Source of the DNA: a virus
Direction: 5' to 3' (one strand)
Length of the DNA stretch: 64,000 nucleotides
Virus record (IMG/VR): IMGVR_UViG_3300033388_007730
Coordinates: 155,189-219,188 of that record
The notes under the pieces were generated by a model. That model was not told where the DNA came from. It saw nothing but the letters and a program-made list of their open reading frames with translations, and did not search any database. The position numbers and the translations under genes were made by a program. This document shows, piece after piece, positions 33,796 through 41,242 of the stretch; position 1 is the stretch's first letter, and each line of letters opens with the position of its first letter.

Positions 33796-34658
33796 AATTT
33801 CCCTGGGATAAATATGAAGAGGTAGAAACAACAAAGAGAAATACTCTACAAATCTTCCTCACAAATAAATGTAACTTAAAGTGTGATGGTTGTTTCGCAA
33901 GGAATGTAATAAGTGGAGATGATAAACATATCTCTATAGAAGAGTATCATAGTGTCATATGTGATTTTATCGATAAGGGAGGGGAGAAAATTAATATGTT
34001 GGGTGGGGAGCCATTACTCCATCCAGAGCTTAAAAGACTGTTAAAACTCAATAAAACAAGAGGATTAAAATCTACTGTTTATACAAATGGCACATATCTT
34101 GAGAGATATGAGGAAAGAAATTTTTATGGTGCTAAGGTAAGAGTATCTGTTTATAACGTTAGTGAGGGTAAATACAAAAGCATTTTGGATCTACCTATTG
34201 TGAAATATCCTATTGAATTTTGTTATATGGTGTCTAAAGAAACTGAAGTTGTTGAATTATTAAGAGCAGCTGAGTATATAAGCAATAACTATAATTGTCA
34301 TACCTTTTTCATATCAAGTATCAGAGAATTAGATAATGATAGAAAAGAGTTTTTTGATGATACTAATATGACGATGCCTTTGATTGAGTATAAAGAATTG
34401 GTTCACAATTTTTTGAATGAGTATGATGGAGATATGGAAATTCATATTTCTAAAAGAGGAGTATTTGAGAGCACTAAAAACATAGCCGTGAATAAGTGTA
34501 AATTTGTAAATTATTTTATTGGCGGAAAAATAATTCAATGTCCTTATGATATAGTTAATGAAAAATATCAATCAGATTATGAGCTTGGTGAGAGAAACTG
34601 TCAACAAAATAATACTTGTTTAATGAGTAAAATAATAGTAAAGAGGAAAATAGTTTAA
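33792..34658 (+). CDS. Radical SAM protein
   Basis: 288 residues from ATG 33792, coupled to the upstream stop; a longer frame from 33756 is less likely. LTNKCNLKCDGCFARN contains the CxxxCxxC [4Fe-4S]/SAM motif, INMLGGEPLLHPEL the GGEP motif. The C-terminus has extra Cys (NKCKFVNYF, IQCPYD, RNCQQNNTCLM) that could bind an auxiliary cluster, as in SPASM/twitch peptide-modifying enzymes. No precursor peptide is obvious; the 51-residue ORF upstream is one candidate. Substrate unknown. Confidence 0.85.
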   Translation: MKFPWDKYEEVETTKRNTLQIFLTNKCNLKCDGCFARNVISGDDKHISIEEYHSVICDFIDKGGEKINMLGGEPLLHPELKRLLKLNKTRGLKSTVYTNGTYLERYEERNFYGAKVRVSVYNVSEGKYKSILDLPIVKYPIEFCYMVSKETEVVELLRAAEYISNNYNCHTFFISSIRELDNDRKEFFDDTNMTMPLIEYKELVHNFLNEYDGDMEIHISKRGVFESTKNIAVNKCKFVNYFIGGKIIQCPYDIVNEKYQSDYELGERNCQQNNTCLMSKIIVKRKIV

Positions 34659-34668
34659 GGAGTGTAAA

Positions 34669-35670
34669 ATGAAATTGTTATTTGTAGTATTGATTAGCAT
34701 GTTATTCTGCGTATCTCTTAATGCGGCAGATATTGAACTAAGTGATATTAGTGGTGGTTCTGAGGAATTATTCAATTTTAGAAAGGTAGATGAAGGAGAA
34801 AGATTCTCTTTTACGCTTCGGCACAGTACAGGAGAAGTATTTGCTAAGAATATGCCTTTTGGAGCAAGGTTAACGAGTGTAGGGGAAGGAACCTGGGAAT
34901 TTGATTGGATACCTGCTGATGAACAGAGTGGAGAGTATACTATTGGATTCTATACCCACGATTCAAATAATTTAGTTTATAAAAACGTTAGAGTGCTGGT
35001 TGCTGATACTAAATTTATGATCACAGCACAGGAAGAATTCTCTTATCTGTTTACAGCAACTGATCCAGATGAAGATGATGTTGAGCTAACTATTACTAAT
35101 CTTCCAACTGGAGCTATATTTGTTGGGAGTCGTTTTAATCCTAAGATATTTTCTTGGACTCCCACTGAAGATCAGGTAGGTATTCATACTATGACATTAA
35201 TAGCTACAGATAATCCTTCAAGTGGGACTCCTAAACAGGATGTTAGTATAATAGAAATGAATGTTACGTTGCTTTCAAAAGCCTCTATGCCGTTTGATTT
35301 TAATAGAGATGGGATAATTAATATGATAGATTATGCGATTTTCTCTGAGCATTGGTTAAGGGGTAGTATTAGATCTGATGCTGTGGTTCCTATTACTATT
35401 GTGCCAACTGTTAGCGTAGTCACTACTGAATTAACTGAGGAAGAGAAACTAAATGCTGTGGTTGTGTATAAAGTAGCGTCTGGAACAGAGTATCATAAAG
35501 TAGATTGTATCTATTCAGTAGGTCGTTCAATACGAGGTACGATAGGAGAGTATAAGGCAGATGGATTGGAACCTTGTACTCGTTGTCAGCCAGATGATGT
35601 TAATTATGTGTTTTATTCTAAAAAATCAATAGGTGAAATTCTAAGAGATGCTTTACCTGGAGTTGAGTGA
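34669..35670 (+). CDS. Secreted protein with Ig-like, dockerin-like and YHxxxC domains
   Basis: 333 residues. Signal peptide KLLFVVLISMLFCVSLNAA with cleavage near residue 20. Residues ~20-200 look like two Ig/cadherin-like repeats (ITNLPTGAIFVGSRFNP, FSWTPTEDQVG). FDFNRDGIINMIDYAIFSEH (~205-225) is a dockerin type I-like EF-hand half typical of Planctomycetota secreted proteins. The end has EYHKVDCIY ... GLEPCTRCQPDD, a small Cys/His metal-binding domain. Very unusual cargo for a phage. Confidence 0.75.
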   Translation: MKLLFVVLISMLFCVSLNAADIELSDISGGSEELFNFRKVDEGERFSFTLRHSTGEVFAKNMPFGARLTSVGEGTWEFDWIPADEQSGEYTIGFYTHDSNNLVYKNVRVLVADTKFMITAQEEFSYLFTATDPDEDDVELTITNLPTGAIFVGSRFNPKIFSWTPTEDQVGIHTMTLIATDNPSSGTPKQDVSIIEMNVTLLSKASMPFDFNRDGIINMIDYAIFSEHWLRGSIRSDAVVPITIVPTVSVVTTELTEEEKLNAVVVYKVASGTEYHKVDCIYSVGRSIRGTIGEYKADGLEPCTRCQPDDVNYVFYSKKSIGEILRDALPGVE

Positions 35671-35674
35671 TATT

Positions 35675-35997
35675 ATGCCTATACCACAATATTTAAGAGG
35701 TCTGGTTGATACTGATTTGTTAGTAGTAACTAATAATTTGTTTCGTTATATAAATGCAGAATTACGCGATCATGCAGCTGATTTTGTTGTGTATGGAGAA
35801 ATATCGGTAGATATCCGAGAGATGGATAATCATGAAGGATATTTTGATTTAGATTTTTTGAGAGGAAAATTTGGGATATTGAATCTAATGAAGAAGATTA
35901 TGGTTTAGTATTTACGGAAAAAGGGAAAAATAAGGTAATAGCAAGTGATGATGATGACAGTATAACAAGAAGTGAATTAATAGATTTAGAGGAATAA
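35675..35997 (+). CDS. Small protein with C-terminal TRSELIDLE tag reached by -1 shift
   Basis: From ATG 35675 the 0 frame stops at 35908 (LMKKIMV). The -1 frame after the T TTT TTG heptamer at 35854-35860 continues FERKIWDIESNEEDYG and ends SITRSELIDLEE at 35997, directly before the next ATG. Same heptamer, phase and outcome as the 17385 gene. Full length ~107 residues; no known domain. Confidence 0.6.
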
Positions 35998-36942
35998 ATG
36001 GAAAGTATGTTTTCAGATATAAAAGTATTAGTTGTTGGGGATGTTGCTCTTGATAGTTATATCTATGGAGATACAGATAGAATTTCTGGTGAAGCTCCTG
36101 TGGTGATTGTTGATATAAATAAAAGAGTTAATTCTCCTGGCTGTGCTGCTAATGTTGCTGTTAATATTGCCAATTTAGGAGCTAAGTGTTCTTTGATAGG
36201 GAGAATTGGTTATGACTCAAATGGCACTACACTTTCTCAACTAATTTGGAATCAAGGTATTAATTTTCAACCTATAAAAACACTTGGTAGTCCAACGATA
36301 ACTAAGACAAGAGTGATATCTAAACATCAACAGTTATTGAGATTTGATGAAGAAGATATAATCTCTGTAGATGATGTTAATGAAATATTGTTGTGTAAGG
36401 AGATCGAAAGGGTTGCCAGAGATTGTGATATTATTATTATTTCTGATTATGGAAAAGGATTTTGCTCAGATGATATATGTAAAACAACTATAAGAGTAGC
36501 AAAAGAGAATAGAATAAAAGTTCTGGTAGATCCAAAAGGGATACAGTGGGAAAAATACAAAGGTGCTTATTTGATTTCTCCAAATGTAAAAGAATTAGCA
36601 CAGATATGTGAATGCACAGTTAATAATGATGACGATGAAGATGTTATTGAAGTAGGCAGAGGAGTTTATGATGATTATAATATGGACTATCTGTTAGTTA
36701 CTCGTTCTGAGAGAGGTGCTACTTTAATAAATGAAGAAATAGAACATCATATCCCTGCTGTATCAAAAGAAATTTTTGATGTATCAGGAGCAGGAGATAC
36801 TATGATAGGAGTGCTTGCTGTATGTTTGGCTAGAGGAGGTATTATTAGGAAAGCAATAGATATTGCTATAAAAGCTGCTGGTATTGTTATTGGAAAAGTT
36901 GGAACAACTCCAATTACTTATGAAGAATTATTTAAGGAGTAG
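35998..36942 (+). CDS. PfkB-family sugar kinase, HldE/RfaE N-domain-like
   Basis: 314 residues. VLVVGDVALDSYIYGDTDRI, SGEAPVVIV, CAANVAVNIANLGA and RFDEED match D-glycero-D-manno-heptose-7-phosphate kinases; DVSGAGDT is the PfkB anion-hole/catalytic Asp motif. The nucleotidyltransferase half of HldE is absent. In bacteria this step feeds ADP-heptose for LPS; in a phage it could modify surface sugars or feed DNA/virion glycosylation. Starts immediately after the tagged gene. Confidence 0.85.
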   Translation: MESMFSDIKVLVVGDVALDSYIYGDTDRISGEAPVVIVDINKRVNSPGCAANVAVNIANLGAKCSLIGRIGYDSNGTTLSQLIWNQGINFQPIKTLGSPTITKTRVISKHQQLLRFDEEDIISVDDVNEILLCKEIERVARDCDIIIISDYGKGFCSDDICKTTIRVAKENRIKVLVDPKGIQWEKYKGAYLISPNVKELAQICECTVNNDDDEDVIEVGRGVYDDYNMDYLLVTRSERGATLINEEIEHHIPAVSKEIFDVSGAGDTMIGVLAVCLARGGIIRKAIDIAIKAAGIVIGKVGTTPITYEELFKE

Positions 36943-36945
36943 AAA

Positions 36946-37548
36946 ATGTTATTAATTATAGATTTAGAAGCCACTTGCTGGGATAGAATTGAGAACAGAC
37001 AGAGAGAAGATATGGAAGTTATTGAAATTGGTGGTGCTCTGCTAATGGATGGACAAATTAAGCCAGAATCAAGAGATGATTATATCCCTACATTTTCAAT
37101 CTTTGTGAAGCCTAAAAAGAACCCGATTTTATCCGATTTTTGTAAGAATTTAACCTCTATTAAACAAGAGGATGTTGATGGTGCTAATCTCTTTCCAGAG
37201 GCTCTAGGATCGTTTCTATTAAACGTTGGCGTTTATTTGGGGGCAGAGTCCATAAGTAATATAATATGGGGTTCCTGGGGCAGATATGACCATAATCAGG
37301 TATCACAGGATTGTGCTCTTCATGGTCTTAAATATCCTTTTGGGAAGCATTGGAACATAAAAAGAGCTTATTCTGAGAGCAGAGGAGTTAAAAAAGGATT
37401 TGGATTAGCTAAAGCATTGAAGCAACTGGACTTACGATTTGAGGGCACTCATCATAGAGGAATTGATGATGCTATTATGATTTCTAAAGTAACTAGACAA
37501 GTTTTAGGTGAAAGTTATATGAGGTTTAAAAATGACCACTCGTTATGA
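36946..37548 (+). CDS. DEDDh 3'-5' exonuclease, Eri1-like
   Basis: 200 residues. LLIIDLEATCW is ExoI (DxE), IIWGSWGRYDHNQ carries ExoII Asp, and THHRGIDDA is ExoIII (H...D) as in Eri1/RNase T-type exonucleases. Eri1-like enzymes trim structured RNA 3' ends, in keeping with other RNA-processing genes here. Overlaps the next gene by 17 bases. Confidence 0.85.
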   Translation: MLLIIDLEATCWDRIENRQREDMEVIEIGGALLMDGQIKPESRDDYIPTFSIFVKPKKNPILSDFCKNLTSIKQEDVDGANLFPEALGSFLLNVGVYLGAESISNIIWGSWGRYDHNQVSQDCALHGLKYPFGKHWNIKRAYSESRGVKKGFGLAKALKQLDLRFEGTHHRGIDDAIMISKVTRQVLGESYMRFKNDHSL

Positions 37549-37882
37549 TGATATGATTAGACGAGAAGAACGTGAAAGACTGTATTGGGCTAGACTAAAT
37601 GAACGTGATCTGAATTACAGGAATGAATACGAATGTCATCCTATTCCTTCACCTTCTACTAACGATATGGCTGCTGAACATATTCGTTATCTTGAGACAA
37701 AAATTGAAGAGTTGCAGAGACATATTTCAGAATTAGCAAATGTGAATTCTCAAACTATTTGGAAGAGAGATGCATGTAAAACAGCGGCGAAAGAACTGAA
37801 GGAGGAGAATGAAAAATTAAAAGAACAAATAAAGAAGTTAAATGAATATGATAAATTTGATATTATGGATTTAGAATTATGA
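37532..37882 (+). CDS. Coiled-coil protein with C-terminal KFDIMDLEL tag
   Basis: 116 residues. N-terminal charged region (RREERERLYWARLNERD), a coiled coil of EHIRYLETKIEELQRHI and KELKEENEKLKEQIKKLNEY type, and the final EYDKFDIMDLEL tag. Translationally coupled to the next tagged gene (ATTATGA overlap). Confidence 0.65.
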   Translation: MTTRYDDMIRREERERLYWARLNERDLNYRNEYECHPIPSPSTNDMAAEHIRYLETKIEELQRHISELANVNSQTIWKRDACKTAAKELKEENEKLKEQIKKLNEYDKFDIMDLEL

Positions 37883-38451
37883 TTAGATTTGGAAGTGAAA
37901 TAAAAATAATGAATGCAGCATCAAAAAGAAAGTGGGTTGTACAACCAGTTGGTCCAGTTTCTTTATTTTATCAATATTTTAGAGATGTAGATCTTGAGTA
38001 TGAACCACCAGGAGCTTTACATATTCCTAAATTTGGAGATGTTAATTTTAAGATTTTAACAAAGTATTATTATAGAATTGATAAAGATGAGAATGATCCT
38101 AACTCTTTTTCTAGAAGAGTAGCTGCTTTTGTTGTTGATACTACAGAATATGGTCAAAAAGATCTTGAAATATTTTTATTTCCAATTAGTGTATATGGTC
38201 AGATAGTAGATGCTCCTGGTGCTGCTGGAGAATTTTCCTGGGAGATTACAAAAACAGGTAAGGCGATGCAAACTAGATACCATTCCCATCAGATGCCAAG
38301 AATACCGATTTCAGAAAAAGAGCAAAAAGTTATTGACAGTACTATGGAAGAGGTATCCGTATTAGATGTTATGACTCGTAGAATGAAAGTTTATACTACT
38401 AAGAGTTACACCACTTTTGATAGATTTGATATTTTGGATTTAGACGATTGA
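37879..38451 (+). CDS. Hypothetical protein with C-terminal DRFDILDLDD tag
   Basis: 190 residues with an unrecognised beta-rich body (KWVVQPVGPVSLFYQYF, VAAFVVDTTEYGQKDLEIFL) and the tag at the extreme C-terminus after a Thr-rich linker (YTTKSYTTF). The body looks like an independent folded domain, so the tag is an appended element. Confidence 0.6.
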   Translation: MIRFGSEIKIMNAASKRKWVVQPVGPVSLFYQYFRDVDLEYEPPGALHIPKFGDVNFKILTKYYYRIDKDENDPNSFSRRVAAFVVDTTEYGQKDLEIFLFPISVYGQIVDAPGAAGEFSWEITKTGKAMQTRYHSHQMPRIPISEKEQKVIDSTMEEVSVLDVMTRRMKVYTTKSYTTFDRFDILDLDD

Positions 38452-38526
38452 GTTCTGATGATTTCAATAGAGTGAACTACCTCGAAAAATAAGTTTAATA
38501 GATTTGAAGTTATGGAGATAGAGTAG
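38452..38526 (+). pseudogene. Remnant of another tagged gene (NRFEVMEIE)
   Basis: In the same frame after the 38451 stop come short segments split by TGA, then TTSKNKFNRFEVMEIE and TAG at 38524. The tag motif without a gene body indicates a decayed gene. It contains the 12-mer GTGAACTACCTC (38472-38483) that recurs beside the TnpB remnant at 45498. Confidence 0.5.
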
Positions 38527-38969
38527 TGGCGATTACAAGAGAAGAGGCTAGAGATGAATATCTGAAAAGAGTCTATAAGATTTTTTTGGAATGTGAAAAA
38601 TTTATAGATACAGCTCTAGTTAATAATTTCAATAAGTTAAAAGAAAGTGGTACATTAAATATAAGTGAAAAAAGAATAATGGGCTATAGCACAGATTTTG
38701 AATTTCAAGATAGATATAGAAAACAATTAGTCTCCCTTATATTAGAAAAATATTCTGATTGGAAGGTAGTTTATGATAATGGAATGGCTACATTTTCTTT
38801 TCATTATAAAGAAGAAAAAGAAGAAAATTTAATTTCTCTACTTACTAATTTAGAAGAGAGATTTAAGGGAATGGATATTGATGAAGATGATGATGAAGAG
38901 GATGATGAAGAAATATTAGATGATAGTTTTTTTGATGAAGGATATTCTAATGAAGATGTTCCTTTTTAA
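38526..38969 (+). CDS. Hypothetical protein with acidic SSB-like C-terminal tip
   Basis: 147 residues from GTG 38526 (GGAG upstream). The last 35 residues are highly acidic (DEDDDEEDDEEILDDSFF) and end SNEDVPF, resembling the D-D-I-P-F tip of bacterial SSB. The body is helical and unrecognised (FQDRYRKQLVSLILEKY). Confidence 0.55.
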   Translation: MAITREEARDEYLKRVYKIFLECEKFIDTALVNNFNKLKESGTLNISEKRIMGYSTDFEFQDRYRKQLVSLILEKYSDWKVVYDNGMATFSFHYKEEKEENLISLLTNLEERFKGMDIDEDDDEEDDEEILDDSFFDEGYSNEDVPF

Positions 38970-39005
38970 GAGGCAGAATAATGGATTAGGATAGCAGGTG
39001 ATCCG

Positions 39006-39479
39006 ATGGATGTAATAATATGTAAAAATTGTGGTAGGAATAGTTATTATAGTTATTATGGATTTTGTAATATCTTCTGCTGTGCTGATTTTGCCCATAA
39101 ACATAATCTCTCTGTTAAGGAAGCGACAGACGACATAAGAGGCGAGAGAATCGAAGAGTTGGAATTAGATCTAAAATGTATGGAAAGTGATAGAAATTAT
39201 TATGAGGATATGGCGTATGAGTGTCGTCGTTATGAAGCAATGTATGATGAGGTAAAAGGAGATATGAAGCTCCTAAAAAAGTTTGAACATGCTGAAAAAA
39301 CCTTAAAAGTACATAAAGATATGGAATCTATTAAAAGTAGATTATGTTTAAGAGAAAAAAAGATTAATGAATTAAGAGACAAAATAGATAAATTAGAAGA
39401 AATCTGTCAGAAGCTAAGAGCAGAGAATAAGATTCTTAATAGCAAATATACTCGTTATGAGATAATAGAGTTATTTTAA
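39006..39479 (+). CDS. Zinc-finger coiled-coil protein with C-terminal TRYEIIELF tag
   Basis: 157 residues. N-terminal CKNCGRNS ... GFCNIFCC zinc-binding segment, long coiled coil (residues ~45-145, e.g. REKKINELRDKIDKLEEICQ), ending KYTRYEIIELF, a variant of the tag. Confidence 0.6.
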   Translation: MDVIICKNCGRNSYYSYYGFCNIFCCADFAHKHNLSVKEATDDIRGERIEELELDLKCMESDRNYYEDMAYECRRYEAMYDEVKGDMKLLKKFEHAEKTLKVHKDMESIKSRLCLREKKINELRDKIDKLEEICQKLRAENKILNSKYTRYEIIELF

Positions 39480-39496
39480 AAAATATTATTTTACAC

Positions 39497-39524
39497 TTGA
39501 CTTTGGCAAAGAATATGATATAAT
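39497..39524 (+). promoter_or_regulatory. Sigma-70-like promoter
   Basis: TTGACT at 39497, 16-bp spacer, TATAAT at 39519; the 39562 ATG is 38 bp downstream. Confidence 0.82.
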
Positions 39525-39561
39525 TACTTCTGTAAAATGATTTAATTTTGAGAAAGAAACA

Positions 39562-39878
39562 ATGAATATTAAAATGAAAAAAAAGTTGTTGATTTTATCA
39601 GAACCGTAGCTACTTCTGGAATAAATCTAATTATATGTAATAATGCTCTGGATCTGTTATTAGAGATAGGAGATGTGAGTACAAGTATTAGTGGAATTAG
39701 TGTGTCTCCTGTCTATTACAGGAATATTATTAAAGAGATTAAGAATGAGAAAAAGATCATGGCTATTAAGATCTTAAGAGAGGCATCTGGATTAGGATTA
39801 AAAGAGTCTAAAGATGCAATTGATAAGTGGATAGAAGATAATCTCCCAAAAGAAAAAGATAACTCTCCTGAATGGTAA
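39562..39878 (+). CDS. L7/L12 C-domain-like small protein, frame broken at A AAA AAG
   Basis: ATG 39562 reads MNIKMKKK then stops at 39609 in the 0 frame. A -1 shift at A AAA AAG (39579-39585) opens a frame to 39878: VVDFIRTVATSGINLIICNN ... IMAIKILREASGLGLKESKD. The latter closely resembles the C-terminal domain of ribosomal protein L7/L12 (KxxVIKxVRxxTGLGLKEAK), a fold used for factor docking. The downstream part has no better start (GTG 39675 lacks spacing). A recoded gene or a missing A. Confidence 0.6.
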
Positions 39879-39885
39879 AATAAAG

Positions 39886-40284
39886 ATGGTAATAAATAAT
39901 TTAAAAGGATTACGTAAATATGGAATACTAAAAGAGGGAGACATAGTTGTATTTTATATTGATGGCAAAAAGATAAAATATTCAGTGAATGTTGCTGAAA
40001 ATACCGAGTACGGGTGGGTTTATTTGAACTGTACTGGTGATTTTAATCGTCTTATCTTCAAAATTTTAGGATTAGATGCTGAAAAAATATGTAAGGAAGA
40101 ATATGGGTATGCTCTAGAAAGAGAAGCTGATTGGCCTGCTGATTGGCCTGCTGATTGGCCTTGGGCTAAACGTAATGATTTTGAAGTAGTAACAAGAGTA
40201 GTTGAAAGATTATATAAAGAGATGGGACAAATATGTGAGGATGAAGTAGAGACAGATAGGTTCTCTCTTATAGATTTTGATTAA
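39886..40284 (+). CDS. Small protein with ADWP repeats and C-terminal DRFSLIDFD tag
   Basis: 132 residues. N-terminal SH3-like start (ILKEGDIVVFYIDGKKIKY), central triple ADWP repeat (12-bp unit GCTGATTGGCCT at ~40129-40160), then ETDRFSLIDFD at the C-terminus. Not recognised otherwise. Confidence 0.6.
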   Translation: MVINNLKGLRKYGILKEGDIVVFYIDGKKIKYSVNVAENTEYGWVYLNCTGDFNRLIFKILGLDAEKICKEEYGYALEREADWPADWPADWPWAKRNDFEVVTRVVERLYKEMGQICEDEVETDRFSLIDFD

Positions 40285-40296
40285 AAGGATGGAAAA

Positions 40297-41097
40297 ATGA
40301 GTAGTAGTTTAATTATACAAGTTAGTGAAATTAAAGACGTAAGAAATCATCCAAATGCTGATAGACTTGATATTATCTCTATTAAAGGTAAAGGATGGGA
40401 GACAATTGTTAAGAGAGATGAGTATAAGGTAGGAGATGTAGTTATTTATATTCCCACAGATGTTATTCTTCCTCTTGAATTGGTAGAGAAGCTTGGGATT
40501 GCGAATTACTTAGCTGGAAAGCAGAAGAATAGAGTTAAGTGCGCAAGACTCCGTGGTGAGATGTCTTATGGTTTGGTTATTCCTAATGAAAAGAATTGGG
40601 AAGTAGGACGAGATGTTGCGGCAGAATTGGGTATTGTAAAATACGAGCCTCCTGTCAGAGCTATGGCTGGTGACGCTGCTCCAGAGGATTCAACTTTTCA
40701 TCGTTATACTGATATTGAGAATATCAATAACTTTCCTGATATTTTCAAAGATGGTGAGATGGTTGTTGCTACAGAAAAAATTGATGGATGTTTTAGATAT
40801 GATCAAAAGGTTTCTCTTGTCAACGGAGAGCAAATTTCTATCTCAGAAGTTGAGATTGGAGATATGGTTCTTTCTTATGATGAAAAAGAGGGCGAATTTG
40901 TGGCATCTAAAGTTGAGGATGTTATTATTCAAAATGTCTCTAAACAATGGGTAGAATTATCGTTTGATAATGGAAAAGAAATTGTTTGTACTGCTGATCA
41001 TTTATTCTTAACTAAGAACAGAAGATGGGTAGAGGCTGGTGATCTGGAAGAAGAAGATGAATTAGTTACGATGGATGAAGAATTTGAAAATAAATAA
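40297..41097 (+). CDS. DRB0094-type RNA ligase, N-terminal half plus N-intein
   Basis: 266 residues. N-extein 1-164: OB-like domain (VSEIKDVRNHPNADRLDIIS, VGDVVIYIPTD) as in DRB0094/Rnl5 ligases, ending ATEKIDG, the first four residues of motif I (KxDG). Residue 165 is Cys, beginning a 102-residue N-intein (block A CFRYDQKVSLVNGE, block B VCTADHLFLTKN) that stops at 41097. The C-half is encoded at 41243. Protein trans-splicing would yield KIDG-SNNRVGF, a perfect motif I. Confidence 0.9.
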   Translation: MSSSLIIQVSEIKDVRNHPNADRLDIISIKGKGWETIVKRDEYKVGDVVIYIPTDVILPLELVEKLGIANYLAGKQKNRVKCARLRGEMSYGLVIPNEKNWEVGRDVAAELGIVKYEPPVRAMAGDAAPEDSTFHRYTDIENINNFPDIFKDGEMVVATEKIDGCFRYDQKVSLVNGEQISISEVEIGDMVLSYDEKEGEFVASKVEDVIIQNVSKQWVELSFDNGKEIVCTADHLFLTKNRRWVEAGDLEEEDELVTMDEEFENK

Positions 41098-41100
41098 GAG

Positions 41101-41156
41101 AATAATCTCTACTGGTTAGAATATATATAGAAAGAGTTAAGCCAGTGGAGATTATT
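41101..41156 (+). repeat. Stem-loop between split-intein halves
   Basis: AATAATCTCTACTGGTT (41101-41117) pairs with AAGCCAGTGGAGATTATT (41139-41156), about 17 bp in RNA with two G-U pairs, starting four bases after the N-half stop. No T run follows, so not a terminator. A 34-codon frame (41179-41283, ending EIDKKKAARTKL) lies after it and overlaps the C-half; it may be residue of a lost insert. Confidence 0.75.
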
Positions 41157-41242
41157 ATGGTAAAAAACAATTAAATCTATGTTTAGAATATGGGAAAAAG
41201 ATATAAAAAAAGATTTAATGTCACAGATCGAAAGGATTAGAA

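Noticed and set aside
39675-39878. GTG 39675 as an independent gene start
   Set aside because: AGGAG is only two bases from GTG, and the protein-like frame extends upstream to the A-run.
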